Below are positions 36,853 to 47,681 of a DNA stretch of 64,000 nt, in pieces. Position 1 is the stretch's first letter; each line of letters begins with the position of its first letter. The translations under genes and the position numbers were made by a program. This DNA is from Pareuzebyella sediminis (GTDB taxonomy: Bacteria > Bacteroidota > Bacteroidia > Flavobacteriales > Flavobacteriaceae), in contig NZ_VTZS01000006.1 of NCBI RefSeq assembly GCF_008367235.1, positions 62,001 to 126,000 of the forward strand, read 5' to 3'. A model generated the notes under the pieces. That model was not told the DNA's origin. It worked only from the letters and a program-made list of their open reading frames with translations, and searched no databases.

Positions 36853-39120
36853 TTATGCGGCATTTTCCCTTTTTATGACATTCAATGCTGATCCTTCATT
36901 GAACCAACCGATTTGAGCGCCATTATACGTATGGTTCGCCAAGATAGTATCTCTGCTTCCATCGGAATGCACCACTTCGATTGTCAAAGGTTTATCAGGT
37001 GCAAACTCCGAGATATCCAAAAAATTAAAGGTATCGTCCTCCTGAATCAGGTCATAATCCTTCTCATCGGCAAAGGTCAGGGCCAGCATACCCTGTTTCT
37101 TCAAATTGGTTTCGTGGATGCGGGCAAACGACTTCACCAAAACAGCGGCAACTCCCAAATGACGTGGTTGCATTGCGGCATGCTCCCTTGATGAACCTTC
37201 ACCGTAGTTATGGTCACCTACTACAATCGTCTTGATGCCCTTGGCCTTATAAGCACGTTGTACATCAGGCACTCCACCATACTCACCGGTCAATTGATTT
37301 TTGACAAAATTCGTTTTCTTGTTAAATGCATTTACGGCACCAATAAGGGTATTATTCGCAATATTGTCTAAATGACCCCGAAAACGCAACCAAGGTCCTG
37401 CCATAGAGATATGATCGGTGGTACATTTTCCAAAGGCCTTAATCAATAACTTGACCCCTTGAAGTTGTTCTGGGGTAATAGGTTCAAAAGGTTCTAATAG
37501 TTGCAGCCTTTCTGAATCCTTTGCTACTTTTACTTCCACATCGGATCCATCTTCCTTGGGTGCCAAATAACCCGCATCTTCAACTTCAAAACCTTTGATG
37601 GGCAATTCGATGCCCATAGGCTCTTCGAGCTTAACTTCCTCTCCGTCTTCGTTGACCAACGTATCGGTCATAGGGTCAAAATCGAGCCTCCCTGATATCG
37701 CAATGGCCGCCACCATCTCAGGAGATCCCACAAAGGCATGAGTATTTGGGTTTCCGTCGGCCCTTTTTGAAAAATTACGGTTGAAGGAGTGCACGATCGT
37801 ATTCTTTTCATCTCCTTTCAAATCACTTCTATCCCACTGACCTATGCATGGTCCGCATGCATTGGTAAAGACAGTAGCACCTAAATTCTCGAATATTTGT
37901 AAAAGACCATCACGGTCGGCCGTAAATCTAATTTGCTCAGAACCAGGATTAATACCAAAATCGGATTTAGGTTTGATCTTTTTATCTACAGCTTGTTGTG
38001 CGATGGAAGCGGCACGCGTCAAATCTTCGTAGGAAGAGTTGGTACACGACCCTATCAAACCCCAATCTACCTTAATAGGCCAGTCGTTATCTCTTGCCTT
38101 AACGCCCAATTCTCCCACGGGCGTCGCCAAATCTGGAGTAAAGGGTCCGTTCAAATGCGGACGCAACTCGTCAAGGTTGATTTCGATCAACTCATCAAAA
38201 TAGCTTTCAGGATTCTCGTAAACCTCCGAATCAGCGGTCAAATATTCACGTATTTTATTGGCTTCGTCAGCGACTTCGCTTCTATCGGTAGCCCGTAGGT
38301 AACGCTCCATTGAATCATCATATCCAAAAGTTGAAGTAGTTGCACCTACCTCCGCACCCATATTACAGATTGTTCCTTTACCGGTGCAGGATAGGTTTTT
38401 GGCTCCTTCCCCAAAGTACTCGATAATAGCTCCCGTACCTCCTTTTACCGTTAGAATACCAGCTACCTTGAGAATAACATCTTTAGCGGAGGTCCATCCA
38501 GAAATGTTTCCTGTCAACTTAACCCCTATAAGTTTTGGGAATTTCAGTTCCCAGGCCATTCCTGCCATAACATCAACAGCATCTGCACCCCCTACCCCTA
38601 TGGCAACCATACCGAGACCTCCTGCGTTGACCGTATGTGAATCGGTACCGATCATCATTCCTCCAGGAAAAGCATAATTTTCCAAAACCACTTGGTGTAT
38701 AATACCTGCTCCTGGTTTCCAAAACCCGATTCCATATTTATTGGAAACTGACTCCAAAAAATCAAAAACTTCAGCACTGGTACTGTTGGCCGATTTCAAA
38801 TCGGCCGCCGCTCCACTCTTTGCTTGAATCAAGTGATCACAATGCACCGTGGTAGGTACCGCCACCTTCTTCTTTCCGGCCTGCATAAATTGCAGCAGTG
38901 CCATTTGAGCCGTTGCATCTTGGCAGGCAATACGATCGGGGGCAAAATCAACATAATCCTTTCCTCTTTTAAAAGCTTTGGTAGGATTACCATCCCATAA
39001 ATGGGAGTATAAAATCTTCTCTGAAAGTGTAAGGGGCTTCCCAACAATCTCGCGTGCCTTGTCGACACGTTCGGCCATATTTGCATAGACCCCTTTGATC
39101 ATATCGATATCGAATGCCAT
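36853..39120 (-). CDS. acn: Aconitate hydratase
   Basis: 755 residues, cytoplasmic, similar in length and sequence to the mitochondrial-type aconitase used by Bacteroidota. Iron-sulfur ligands are present: Cys in LIGSCTNSS and the CGPC pair in [12 protein letters not shown]. Other conserved blocks are [37 protein letters not shown] and [13 protein letters not shown], which contain substrate-binding residues. It converts citrate to isocitrate in the citric acid cycle. A terminator follows immediately and 220 bp separate it from the MoxR gene, so it appears to be transcribed alone. Confidence 0.96.
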   Translation of the reverse strand: MAFDIDMIKGVYANMAERVDKAREIVGKPLTLSEKILYSHLWDGNPTKAFKRGKDYVDFAPDRIACQDATAQMALLQFMQAGKKKVAVPTTVHCDHLIQAKSGAAADLKSANSTSAEVFDFLESVSNKYGIGFWKPGAGIIHQVVLENYAFPGGMMIGTDSHTVNAGGLGMVAIGVGGADAVDVMAGMAWELKFPKLIGVKLTGNISGWTSAKDVILKVAGILTVKGGTGAIIEYFGEGAKNLSCTGKGTICNMGAEVGATTSTFGYDDSMERYLRATDRSEVADEANKIREYLTADSEVYENPESYFDELIEINLDELRPHLNGPFTPDLATPVGELGVKARDNDWPIKVDWGLIGSCTNSSYEDLTRAASIAQQAVDKKIKPKSDFGINPGSEQIRFTADRDGLLQIFENLGATVFTNACGPCIGQWDRSDLKGDEKNTIVHSFNRNFSKRADGNPNTHAFVGSPEMVAAIAISGRLDFDPMTDTLVNEDGEEVKLEEPMGIELPIKGFEVEDAGYLAPKEDGSDVEVKVAKDSERLQLLEPFEPITPEQLQGVKLLIKAFGKCTTDHISMAGPWLRFRGHLDNIANNTLIGAVNAFNKKTNFVKNQLTGEYGGVPDVQRAYKAKGIKTIVVGDHNYGEGSSREHAAMQPRHLGVAAVLVKSFARIHETNLKKQGMLALTFADEKDYDLIQEDDTFNFLDISEFAPDKPLTIEVVHSDGSRDTILANHTYNGAQIGWFNEGSALNVIKRENAA

Positions 39121-39340
39121 TATCTGTCTGTTTTTAGGTTATTGTAATCCCGTAAAATTAAGAAAATAAGAAGCGTAAATAAAATTTTAAGACAGGTATT
39201 GAACGGTTTTTTAAGAATTACCGAAGTACTGAATCCTAACTCCTTTAGCTACTCACCTATTAGTCTTGGGTGGCTAAGAAACAAGACATTTGATGGAATG
39301 AGGAAATCAAAGGCAGCAAAAATTAAATATTCAACGAATT

Positions 39341-40294
39341 CTAGAGCAATCCATTAATGATTTCATCTTCGGAAATACCTTCTGCCTCAGCTTTATAGTT
39401 CTTTATTATGCGATGCCTGAGAATGCCGAAAGCCACCGCCTTGACATCTTCAATATCGGGCGAAAATTTCCCATTGATCGCCGCATGGGCCTTCGCCGCT
39501 AAAACCAGATATTGGGAAGCTCTCGGGCCCGCACCCCAATCGATAAACTGCTTGACATAGTCTGAGGCCGTATCAAGATTCGGCCTAGTAGCATTAACGA
39601 GTTTTACGGCGTATTCTACTACCTTGTCGGGGACCGGAATACGACGCACCAAATGCTGTACCTCGAGAATCTCTTGGGCATCGAAAAGGGGATTAATGGT
39701 CATCGATGTATCTGAAGTCGTATTTTTGACCACTTGTATTTCCTCCTCAATAGACGGGTATTTTAGCTCTATGGCAAACATAAAACGGTCGAGCTGTGCC
39801 TCGGGAAGCGGGTACGTACCTTCTTGTTCTATGGGGTTTTGGGTAGCCAATACAAAATACGGAAGGTTCAACTTATGGCGCTGACCTGCGATTGTCACGA
39901 CCCTTTCCTGCATTGCCTCTAGCAGCGCAGCCTGCGTTTTTGGTGGAGTACGGTTAATCTCGTCAGCGAGAATTATGTTGGCGAAAATCGGCCCTTTAAT
40001 GAACTTAAATTCGCGGTTTTGATCTAAGACTTCGCTTCCCAAAATATCACTGGGCATCAGATCGGGAGTAAATTGTATACGCTTAAAATCAAGTCCCAAA
40101 GTTTGGGCGATCGTATTGACCATTAAGGTTTTAGCCAATCCGGGAACTCCGATCAATAGCGAGTGTCCACCAGTGTAAATGGATAGAAGAATCTGGTCGA
40201 TAACCGAGTCTTGACCAACGATTGCCTTTGCAATCTCTTGCTTGAGGGACTTGTGCTTCTTTACGAGATTATTGATTGCCGCTACATCTGACAT
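39341..40294 (-). CDS. MoxR-family AAA+ ATPase
   Basis: 317 residues. Walker A is GVPGLAKT, a standard MoxR variant, Walker B is ILADEINRTPP, and the sensor region has LATQNPIEQEGTYPLPEAQLDRF, all typical of the MoxR branch. These ATPases act as chaperones for protein assembly, often with von Willebrand factor A-domain partners, which are not adjacent here. The gene begins 4 bp after the stop of the SurA-like isomerase gene, indicating a shared transcript with the two isomerase genes and perhaps a link to envelope protein maturation. Confidence 0.93.
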   Translation of the reverse strand: MSDVAAINNLVKKHKSLKQEIAKAIVGQDSVIDQILLSIYTGGHSLLIGVPGLAKTLMVNTIAQTLGLDFKRIQFTPDLMPSDILGSEVLDQNREFKFIKGPIFANIILADEINRTPPKTQAALLEAMQERVVTIAGQRHKLNLPYFVLATQNPIEQEGTYPLPEAQLDRFMFAIELKYPSIEEEIQVVKNTTSDTSMTINPLFDAQEILEVQHLVRRIPVPDKVVEYAVKLVNATRPNLDTASDYVKQFIDWGAGPRASQYLVLAAKAHAAINGKFSPDIEDVKAVAFGILRHRIIKNYKAEAEGISEDEIINGLL

Positions 40295-40298
40295 GCAA

Positions 40299-41744
40299 TC
40301 AGTCTTTTATCCAATTGTTTGCGAAATCGCAATCACGATTGGCCTCGTTAACGCTAATATAGGTATCATCAATATGCTTGTCCATCCATTTTTTGATAGC
40401 CTTGTACTGCTTTTCGGTTTTAGCCAATTGTTGAATTTTTAGATAATCTTTTGCAAAGTCTGCAACATGCTCATCATAGCGGTTGGTTACTTTTAGAATC
40501 TTGTACTTTGAAACGCCGCCCCTTGGATCCTCTTCCAATATAGGATAAGAAATTTCATCGTCCTTGAGGTTTCTGACCTGATTATATAAAGTAGGATCCA
40601 TCTTGGTAAGTTCGAACCTAGAGTCGAAAGTGGTAGGATTTCGTAGTAATCCGCCATCAAACTTGGTTTCCCTTTCATCCGAAAAGGCCTTTGCGGCATC
40701 CGCGAAAGAATATTTACCTTCCATAATGTGCTTTCGAATGGTATCGAGTTCGGCCTTGGCTTCCTCCAGGGCTTTGCTAGAGACTTCGGGTTGCATTACG
40801 ATATGCCTTAAATCAAGCTCTTGCCCGCGAATCTTTTCGAGAAAAATAATATGATACCCGAACATCGTTTCAAAGGGTTCTGAAATTTGACCTTCCTTTA
40901 GACTGAACGCCACATCTTTAAATTCCTTTACATAACCCGATTGCTTGGTTACCCCACCGATAAAACCTCCTTGCGATTTTGAACCTGGATCTTTGGAATA
41001 CAGAATAGCCTTCACACTAAAGCTGGCATCATTATCTTCGACATCGGCTTTAATAGCGTTCAATTTGTCGATTACCTTTTGCTTCTCTTCCTCTGTAGGC
41101 TTCGGTTGTTTAACAATCTGTGCAATTTCCATCTCCGCACCAAAAACCGGACGCTCATCTTCAGGTATCTTATTGAAGAACTGCCGTACCTCTTCCGGAG
41201 TAATTTCGATTTTCTCCACGATATTAGATTGCATTTTCTCGGAAAGCATCCTCAATTTGTTAATTTTATTGATATCCTCCCTCAAACTCGCTTCGTCTTC
41301 CTTTTTATAGAATTTCAAAAGCTTTTCCATGGACCCGATCTGTTGAACAAAACCTTGTATCTGTCTATCTGTAGTTGCGGCCACCTCATCATCGGAAACC
41401 AAAAGACTGTCCTGCACCGCCTGATGGGCATACAATCGATCTTCCATAAGTTTCCCTAAAAGTCCGCAACGCGTTATATCAGCGGTTGAAACGCCTTGAC
41501 TCTTGAGGTCAATCAACGTCTTCTCGATGTCAGACTCCAGAATAACGTAGTCTCCAACGACGGCCGCTATACCATCAAGTTTAATCTTCTTGAAATTTCT
41601 CGTTGTATCACGCGCAACGATTGCATTGGCCTCTTGCAAAATGGCTTCGTTCTCCCCTTCGGTTTCTGCCACATCAGACTGCTGGCCGACGACCGTCGAA
41701 ATAACAAAAAGCACCGCAAATAATAATACGGCGCTACTCTTCAT
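40299..41744 (-). CDS. SurA-like periplasmic peptidyl-prolyl isomerase
   Basis: 481 residues from the ATG at 41744, which starts a signal peptide ending STVVGQQ. A SurA-type N-terminal helical region is followed by two parvulin-type domains: the first has EMEIAQIVKQPKP, GGFIGGV and FETMFGYHIIFLEK; the second has DLRHIVMQPEVS and FDGGLLRNPTTF. SurA chaperones outer-membrane proteins through the periplasm. The start overlaps the end of the upstream lipoprotein isomerase gene by 11 bp, so the two are coupled. Start choice is based on the signal peptide; a Met 13 codons upstream gives a poorer one. Confidence 0.9.
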   Translation of the reverse strand: MKSSAVLLFAVLFVISTVVGQQSDVAETEGENEAILQEANAIVARDTTRNFKKIKLDGIAAVVGDYVILESDIEKTLIDLKSQGVSTADITRCGLLGKLMEDRLYAHQAVQDSLLVSDDEVAATTDRQIQGFVQQIGSMEKLLKFYKKEDEASLREDINKINKLRMLSEKMQSNIVEKIEITPEEVRQFFNKIPEDERPVFGAEMEIAQIVKQPKPTEEEKQKVIDKLNAIKADVEDNDASFSVKAILYSKDPGSKSQGGFIGGVTKQSGYVKEFKDVAFSLKEGQISEPFETMFGYHIIFLEKIRGQELDLRHIVMQPEVSSKALEEAKAELDTIRKHIMEGKYSFADAAKAFSDERETKFDGGLLRNPTTFDSRFELTKMDPTLYNQVRNLKDDEISYPILEEDPRGGVSKYKILKVTNRYDEHVADFAKDYLKIQQLAKTEKQYKAIKKWMDKHIDDTYISVNEANRDCDFANNWIKD

Positions 41745-42624
41745 TTGTGTACACCTCAAACTCATTCTTTTTAATTGCCTCATCTATTATTTCTGTTTCC
41801 AATTTTCTTAAATAATCCAAACGCCTTCGATTCAATAACACCTGCTTAATTGTGGGCTCGATGTAGGATAAAGGGGCGATTTCGTTGATATTTCTAATAT
41901 CAACAATCTTGCCCAAATATACCCCGTTTGCATCCTCTAATTCAAAAAATTGTGATTTTTTTAGGTGTTTGTCGGCATTCTCGAGAGTCAAAGGGGGTAT
42001 TTCATCGAGTACCCGGGATACACTTACCCATATCGAATCGTTAAAATTGAGTTTTCTGAACTGTACCCCAATAGAATCCAAATAGCTTATATCGGCCTCT
42101 TCAAAACGCTTTAATCTTTGAATAACCTCATCTTTATTCAAAAATTGTTCCGGCAATGCCACAAAACGCAATTTGACCAACTTCTCCTTGAGCTTGAAAT
42201 TCTCTTTTTGTAGCTCATAAAAACGTTGGAGCTGATCTTTACTGACTGCAGAATCGCTACCTTGTTGCACCAAGGCTTCTTTGTAAGCCCGTGTATACAG
42301 ATCGGTTCTATAGTCCGATACCAAAGCATCGTATTCGGCAAGTTTTTCTTCTGACAAGTTAATCTTTGCCTTTTCGAGCAATATCTGTTTCGATGCCCAA
42401 TTATTGATATAACTTGTGACAAAAGAAGCGCTATCCTCAGGCGACATACCCTGCCCTAAGAGAGGTTCAATATCTTTGCGCAACAAATATGTCTGCCCCA
42501 CCCTGGCCAGAAACTCTGGCTCATTTTTTTTCCAAAGGGCTTCACAGGCACCGCACATAATTAAAAGCGACAGCACCCCAATGGGATTTAAAACATTCTT
42601 TAACAAACGCTTTGAAATTTTCAT
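41734..42624 (-). CDS. SurA-N-like peptidyl-prolyl isomerase-related lipoprotein
   Basis: 296 residues with a lipoprotein signal (LSLLIMCGAC, Cys27). The body is mainly helical and charged, beginning with RVGQTYLLRKDIEPLL as in SurA N-terminal domains, followed by a region resembling a degenerate parvulin domain (LVKLRFVALPEQF). It lacks a clear second isomerase core. A chaperone role for outer-membrane proteins alongside the coupled SurA-like protein is the likely function. It is the first visible gene of the isomerase-MoxR unit. Confidence 0.75.
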   Translation of the reverse strand: MKISKRLLKNVLNPIGVLSLLIMCGACEALWKKNEPEFLARVGQTYLLRKDIEPLLGQGMSPEDSASFVTSYINNWASKQILLEKAKINLSEEKLAEYDALVSDYRTDLYTRAYKEALVQQGSDSAVSKDQLQRFYELQKENFKLKEKLVKLRFVALPEQFLNKDEVIQRLKRFEEADISYLDSIGVQFRKLNFNDSIWVSVSRVLDEIPPLTLENADKHLKKSQFFELEDANGVYLGKIVDIRNINEIAPLSYIEPTIKQVLLNRRRLDYLRKLETEIIDEAIKKNEFEVYTNEE

Positions 42625-42849
42625 TCGGTAAAAATAAGAAATACATTATGGCGTACAAACCTTGTGTTTACTGTTAACAGATATTTGGCTACCCTGACAA
42701 GAAATCCTTATTTTAGTAAATGTCAGTGAGAGGAGGCTTTTCTTTTATAAAACAAACCGCTGTTTGTAAAAAAATCCTACTTTCTTTGGCCTCCTGTCGT
42801 TCACCTATGAATTGTCACCATTAAAGGCACCTGATCAAAATTTTGAAAA

Positions 42850-43308
42850 ATGAAATATACCACTGAAATCACCGTAGAAGTTCCTAGGCCCATTTTTATC
42901 GAAAAAATGGATAGCATAGATAATCTGAAACACTGGCAACAAGGTCTTATAAATTATAAGTTACTTTCAGGGACACCAGGCGAAGAGGGTTCTAAAATGG
43001 AGCTGAGCTATCGTATGGGAAAACGAAATCTAGTGCTTGTCGAGACTATCATGAAAAAAGATTTACCCAGTGAATTACACGCGACTTATGACACGAAAGG
43101 TGTACATAACATACAGAAAAATCACTTCAAGGATATCGATGGTAAAAGCACCCTTTGGATATCGGAGACGGAATTCCAATTTTCAGGATTTATGATGAAA
43201 GTCATGGGGTTTTTAATGCCTGGTGCATTTAAGAAACAATCGGTAAAATACATGCAAGACTTTAAGGCATTTGCCGAAGACGGTATTTCAGTAGCGGAAA
43301 AGAATTAG
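42850..43308 (+). CDS. SRPBCC-family protein
   Basis: 152 residues, no signal. Pattern EITVEVPRPIFIEKMDSIDNLKHWQQGL at the start (read as separate strand and helix) and FQFSGFMMKVMGFLMPGAFKKQS near the end match the START/SRPBCC hydrophobic-cavity fold, often seen in polyketide cyclase-like proteins. The ligand is unknown. It is first in a plus-strand group of four genes with small gaps (3, 32 and 2 bp). Confidence 0.75.
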   Translation: MKYTTEITVEVPRPIFIEKMDSIDNLKHWQQGLINYKLLSGTPGEEGSKMELSYRMGKRNLVLVETIMKKDLPSELHATYDTKGVHNIQKNHFKDIDGKSTLWISETEFQFSGFMMKVMGFLMPGAFKKQSVKYMQDFKAFAEDGISVAEKN

Positions 43309-43311
43309 GAG

Positions 43312-43563
43312 ATGAGCAGAAAAATAAAGCTTATTTGGGATTTTCGTGGTCCTGCCGCAGAAAAGACGGCAGAACACCATGAAAAGCATCTTGAAGAGTT
43401 CACCCGTATCGAAAAAACCGCAATGAATATAACTGGCTACGAACACCTGAACGAGGTGCACAGCTTGGCATACATGGTTGTAAATGAAGATGAAATGATT
43501 TCGGTTCGCGACGCGTTGAAACCCCATCGTGGAGAGTTATGGAATCCAACTGACCCCTCATAG
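43312..43563 (+). CDS. Small conserved-looking protein of unknown function
   Basis: 83 residues, no signal peptide. Acidic and His-rich middle (AAEKTAEHHEKHLEEF) followed by a short beta-alpha stretch (HSLAYMVVNEDEMISVRDAL) suggests a small ferredoxin-like or metal-interacting fold. It starts 3 bp after the SRPBCC gene. Not recognised. Confidence 0.6.
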   Translation: MSRKIKLIWDFRGPAAEKTAEHHEKHLEEFTRIEKTAMNITGYEHLNEVHSLAYMVVNEDEMISVRDALKPHRGELWNPTDPS

Positions 43564-43595
43564 GTTAAGGATTGTTCACTATAATTTGATTAGCA

Positions 43596-44738
43596 ATGCT
43601 TAAAAAATTACTTGCCTCTATATTTTTTTGCGCATACCTTATGGTCTCTTGCAATGAAAGAGAACAACAGCAAGACCCGTTGCGCATGGTATTAGCCTCT
43701 GACAATCCGAAGATAAAGAGGGTTGTAGATAGCGTTGCCCCCTACGAGGTACAGATTCGGTACACCCAAATCGATAGACAGAACGATAGTGTCATCTTTA
43801 CTGATTTCGACTATCAGGTCGATTCATCCCATTATTTTTACCCTGCAAGTACGGTCAAACTCCCCATAGCTATATTAGCGCTCGAAAAACTCAATAAAAT
43901 CGATGGTATGGACATCGACACACGATTTTACATAGAAGGTGATTCGGTGGAAACTACTTTTGCCAAATCGATCTCGGCCATATTTGCGATCAGTGATAAT
44001 GAATCGAGCAATCGACTTTTCGAGTTCTTAGGACAAGACATCCTAAATAATTCCCTTGAGAAAAAAGAAGTGGGGTCTTTCAGAATAGTGCACCGGCTTG
44101 GGCTTCACTCCGATGATGTAACCACTAAACCGCTGATAGTCTATGAAGATGATAGTACAACAACAATCATAGAGGGATCTATCAACACGCCGGCCAAACC
44201 CTTGAATATTGAAGGCCTGTTTAAGGGGAGTGCGTTTTATGACAACGATTCGCTTTTTCATGAACCTTTCGATTTTAGCCTTAAAAACTATTATCCAATC
44301 GAAACGCAACATGAAGTACTTAAGAGAATCATTTTTCCAGAACATTTTCCGCCCGATAAACGCTTTGACCTCAATGAAAAGCAATTACGCTTTCTATTGG
44401 ACGCTATGCAAACCTTGCCGAGGGCAGCGGGTTACGACCCTGACAAATACTATGATGGATACTGCAAATTCTTCATGTTCGGTGATTCCAAGGAGCATAT
44501 TCCCGAGCACATCAAAATTTACAATAAAGTAGGTTTTGCATTTGGAACGCTGACGGATTGCGCTTATATATCAGATACGAAAAACGATATCGATTTCCTT
44601 TTAACCGCCACCATCCTTGTTAACAAGAACACTATATTCAATGATGATATATATGAATATGATAGTGTAGGCATTCCCTTTTTGGCAGAATTAGGAAGGC
44701 AACTTTATACTTATGAACGAAATAGAAAAAAAGAATAG
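43596..44738 (+). CDS. Class A beta-lactamase-like serine hydrolase lipoprotein
   Basis: 380 residues with a lipoprotein signal (YLMVSC, Cys19). Penicillin-binding motifs are visible: SxxK as STVK (85-88) in YPASTVKLP, SDN (133-135) in AISDNESSNRLFEFLG, and KVG (311-313) in YNKVGFAFGT replacing the usual KTG. The insert between SDN and KVG is much longer than in true class A beta-lactamases, so a peptidase or esterase role on cell wall or another ester/amide is more likely than antibiotic resistance. It lies between a small unknown gene and an AHSA1-like gene. Confidence 0.8.
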   Translation: MLKKLLASIFFCAYLMVSCNEREQQQDPLRMVLASDNPKIKRVVDSVAPYEVQIRYTQIDRQNDSVIFTDFDYQVDSSHYFYPASTVKLPIAILALEKLNKIDGMDIDTRFYIEGDSVETTFAKSISAIFAISDNESSNRLFEFLGQDILNNSLEKKEVGSFRIVHRLGLHSDDVTTKPLIVYEDDSTTTIIEGSINTPAKPLNIEGLFKGSAFYDNDSLFHEPFDFSLKNYYPIETQHEVLKRIIFPEHFPPDKRFDLNEKQLRFLLDAMQTLPRAAGYDPDKYYDGYCKFFMFGDSKEHIPEHIKIYNKVGFAFGTLTDCAYISDTKNDIDFLLTATILVNKNTIFNDDIYEYDSVGIPFLAELGRQLYTYERNRKKE

Positions 44739-44740
44739 GT

Positions 44741-45256
44741 ATGGACCATCCAACTTTTGAGACTTTCACCAAAAAAATCTATATCAGAACAAAAAAGGAA
44801 AGATTGTATAACTGTTGGGCTACGAAAGAAGGTATTTGCTCTTGGTTTTTAAGAAGCGCCCAATATGTGACGAAAAATGGTACTCTACGCGGGCTTGAAG
44901 AAAAGGTGCAGCCCGGCGATGCCTATCTTTGGGAATGGTACAACTGGAACGGACAGGAAAAAGGCGAGATTTTGCAAGCTGACGGAAAAAATTTTATGGA
45001 GTTCTCTTTCGCCGAAGTTTGTAGGGTATCAATTACCCTGGAGGAAAAAAATAGAGCCGTATTATTGACCTTAAAGCAATATTCCATTCCAACGGACGAG
45101 AAAAGTAAAATGGACATCTATATTGGTTGTTGTATGGGCTGGACTTTTTGGCTTACCAATCTAAAAGCCTATCTAGAACATGGTATTCTGCTTAACGAAA
45201 CGGAAATAGATCTTACCAACGAGCCTATGGCCGGTCACATGTACGTGAATATGTAA
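44741..45256 (+). CDS. AHSA1/SRPBCC-like protein
   Basis: 171 residues, cytoplasmic. The N-terminal FTKKIYIRTKKERLYNCWATKEGICSWF pattern (in two strands and helix) and C-terminal MGWTFWLTNLKAYLEHG are typical of AHSA1-type SRPBCC proteins that bind a hydrophobic ligand or a chaperone partner. It starts 2 bp after the serine hydrolase stop, so it is coupled to it. The function is unknown. Confidence 0.8.
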   Translation: MDHPTFETFTKKIYIRTKKERLYNCWATKEGICSWFLRSAQYVTKNGTLRGLEEKVQPGDAYLWEWYNWNGQEKGEILQADGKNFMEFSFAEVCRVSITLEEKNRAVLLTLKQYSIPTDEKSKMDIYIGCCMGWTFWLTNLKAYLEHGILLNETEIDLTNEPMAGHMYVNM

Positions 45257-45322
45257 AGAACCATCGCTTGATGGGCCAATCCTTTTCAAGACCCTAGCTT
45301 ATCCAACGACAATCCTATACCT

Positions 45323-46075
45323 TTGCCTTTTAAACTTCAGAAGTTGAACGATTCAAAACCAACAAGAATTAATAAATACCTTAGCGAAGTCGGTTATTGT
45401 TCGAGAAGAGCGGCGGATAAATTGATTGAACAGGGTAGAGTAACCATCAACGGAAAGGTTCCTGAAATGGGTACCAAAATATCAGGGAATGACGAGGTTC
45501 GGGTAGACGGGACGTTAATTACCGAACCGGATGACAAACCCGTATATCTGGCATTTAACAAACCTGTCGGTATTGTTTGCACTACGGACACCCGAGTCGA
45601 AAAAGACAACATTATCGACTTTATTAACTATCCCAGACGTATTTTCCCTATCGGGAGATTGGATAAGCTCAGCGAGGGGCTCATTTTTTTGACCAACGAC
45701 GGCGATATCGTAAACAAGATTTTACGCGCAAGGAATCATCATGAAAAGGAGTATTTGGTAACCGTAAACCGGCCGATTACTCCAGATTTCTTGCATCAAA
45801 TGCGAAACGGGGTGCCCATATTAGATACCGTAACCCGAAAATGTGAAATTGAACAAATTGGCAAACAAGAATTCAGAATCATACTTACCCAAGGTCTAAA
45901 TCGGCAGATCCGTCGGATGTGCGAGCATCTTGATTATCGTGTAAAACGATTAAAACGTGTTCGTATAATGAACGTAAAGCTCGATATTGCAGTAGGTAAA
46001 TGGCGCAACTTGACACCTGCAGAATTAAAGGAAATACATCGGTTGGTTGCTTCTTCTTCAAAAACCCATTTTTAG
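45323..46075 (+). CDS. rluF: 23S rRNA pseudouridine synthase RluF-like
   Basis: 250 residues with an S4 RNA-binding domain ([21 protein letters not shown]) and the RsuA/RluB/E/F catalytic motif [19 protein letters not shown], with Asp114 as the catalytic residue. The C-terminal [16 protein letters not shown] is typical of RluF. It converts a specific uridine of 23S rRNA to pseudouridine. The frame has no ATG between the upstream TGA (45269-45271) and the S4 domain, so the TTG at 45323 is the most likely start. Confidence 0.9.
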   Translation: MPFKLQKLNDSKPTRINKYLSEVGYCSRRAADKLIEQGRVTINGKVPEMGTKISGNDEVRVDGTLITEPDDKPVYLAFNKPVGIVCTTDTRVEKDNIIDFINYPRRIFPIGRLDKLSEGLIFLTNDGDIVNKILRARNHHEKEYLVTVNRPITPDFLHQMRNGVPILDTVTRKCEIEQIGKQEFRIILTQGLNRQIRRMCEHLDYRVKRLKRVRIMNVKLDIAVGKWRNLTPAELKEIHRLVASSSKTHF

Positions 46076-46308
46076 ACTCTATCTACCAATGTTAAGAATT
46101 TAAAACAGTGAACTACATCTTCTCATAAAAAATGCACAGATGTTTATTTCTTGCCTATACCTTAACTCGAATATTGATTTATCCCTCCCATTGTATCAAA
46201 TAATGCCAAAAATGTATGAAAAGACTTATTTTATAGGTAAATTTTAACATCCTATTCTTCTTAAAATCATTAACTTAGAGTGCATATAAATTGCTATATC
46301 CATTCATC

Positions 46309-47649
46309 ATGATACATACACAAAGATTACACCATGTAAAAAGCACAATCGCACCATTTTGGATTCTGATTTTTGTTTTTTTAATAGCCACGAATAAGAC
46401 ATTGGCCTTCTTCCAGGATGCACAAGAAAGCAGCCAACAGGAAGTTAATTTTAATGAATTTAAAGGAGAGGTACTTGATTCTGATACCAAAAAACCTTTG
46501 GTATTTGCCACCCTCTCGCTCGAAAATTCAAATATCAGTACAATCTCGAATACAGAAGGTGAATTTTCATTGAAGGTTCCGAAAGAAATAACAGATGCCA
46601 ACATTTTGGTATCCTTTCTCGGTTACAAGACCAGGTCTATTCCCATTCTACAATTTCAAGAAGAGGATAACACCATTTTAATGGATATATCCATTACTGA
46701 GCTTCCTGAAATAAACATTAGCATTCCCAAGGATGCAGAAGCCCTTGTTCGTGAAACATTACAGAAAAAAGGTGAGAACTATTTCGACGACCCCACACTG
46801 ATGACGGCATTTTATCGTGAGACCATTAAGAAAAGAAGGCGAAATGTTTCTCTTTCCGAAGCGGTGGTCAATATTTATAAAACTCCCTATACCTCTCTTA
46901 AAAAGGATGGTGTCAAACTTTATAAGGCTCGGAAAAGTACCGACTATAGTAAATTAGACACTATTGCCCTTAAATTACAGGGAGGGCCTTTCAATGCCCT
47001 CTTCGTGGATATCATGAAATATCCAGAGTATATATTTGCCAATGAGGACATCTACGATTACGATTTTACGTTCGACCGATCGACAATGGTCAACAATAAG
47101 CTAATCTATGTTATTGATTTCAAACAAAAGCAAACCATAAAGGAACCCCTTTATACCGGTAAATTATATATCGACGCGGAGAATAAAATCTTAACTAGTG
47201 CCATATACTCTCTAAACATTACGGATAGGGATATGGCTTCACGAATGTTCGTAAGAAGAAAGCCAATAAATGCACAGGTATGGCCTACCGAAGTAGCCTA
47301 CAGGGTAGATTATAGAGAAAAGAACGGCAGATGGTATTACGGATATAGCAATGTACTCCTGGAGTTTAAAATAAATTGGGACAAACGACTGTTCAACTCG
47401 GTCTATAGTATGACCTGTGAAATGGCCGTGACCGATTGGAAGAAAGATATGGCTGCAGATTATCCTCGGTCAAAAGATCGTATCAAGACTTCTATTATTT
47501 TAAGTGATGAGGCCATTGGTTTTGCCGATCCGGATTTCTGGGGAGAATATAACATTATCGAGCCAGAAAAGTCGATCGAGTCGGCTATCAGAAAAATACA
47601 ACGGCAATTAAGACGAGCCGATTCCGACGGCGGCACTTCGATACCTTAA
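46309..47649 (+). CDS. Exported carboxypeptidase-regulatory-like domain protein
   Basis: 446 residues from the ATG at 46309 (a TTG six codons upstream is a weaker choice). A signal peptide is followed by a CarboxypepD_reg-like beta-sandwich (FKGEVLDSDTKKPLVFATLSL, then NTEGEFSLKV and FLGYKTRSIPI; about residues 40-125). The rest is beta-strand rich and of unknown family, with no plug or barrel of a TonB-dependent receptor. Such proteins are frequent in the periplasm or outer membrane of Bacteroidota. A terminator follows 32 bp after the stop. Confidence 0.75.
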   Translation: MIHTQRLHHVKSTIAPFWILIFVFLIATNKTLAFFQDAQESSQQEVNFNEFKGEVLDSDTKKPLVFATLSLENSNISTISNTEGEFSLKVPKEITDANILVSFLGYKTRSIPILQFQEEDNTILMDISITELPEINISIPKDAEALVRETLQKKGENYFDDPTLMTAFYRETIKKRRRNVSLSEAVVNIYKTPYTSLKKDGVKLYKARKSTDYSKLDTIALKLQGGPFNALFVDIMKYPEYIFANEDIYDYDFTFDRSTMVNNKLIYVIDFKQKQTIKEPLYTGKLYIDAENKILTSAIYSLNITDRDMASRMFVRRKPINAQVWPTEVAYRVDYREKNGRWYYGYSNVLLEFKINWDKRLFNSVYSMTCEMAVTDWKKDMAADYPRSKDRIKTSIILSDEAIGFADPDFWGEYNIIEPEKSIESAIRKIQRQLRRADSDGGTSIP

Positions 47650-47681
47650 AGAAAACGATTCGAGGCTATAAACTCATATAG

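Noticed and set aside
43596-44738. True class A antibiotic-resistance beta-lactamase
   Set aside because: The SDN-KVG distance is much too long and KTG is replaced by KVG; only the fold family is supported.
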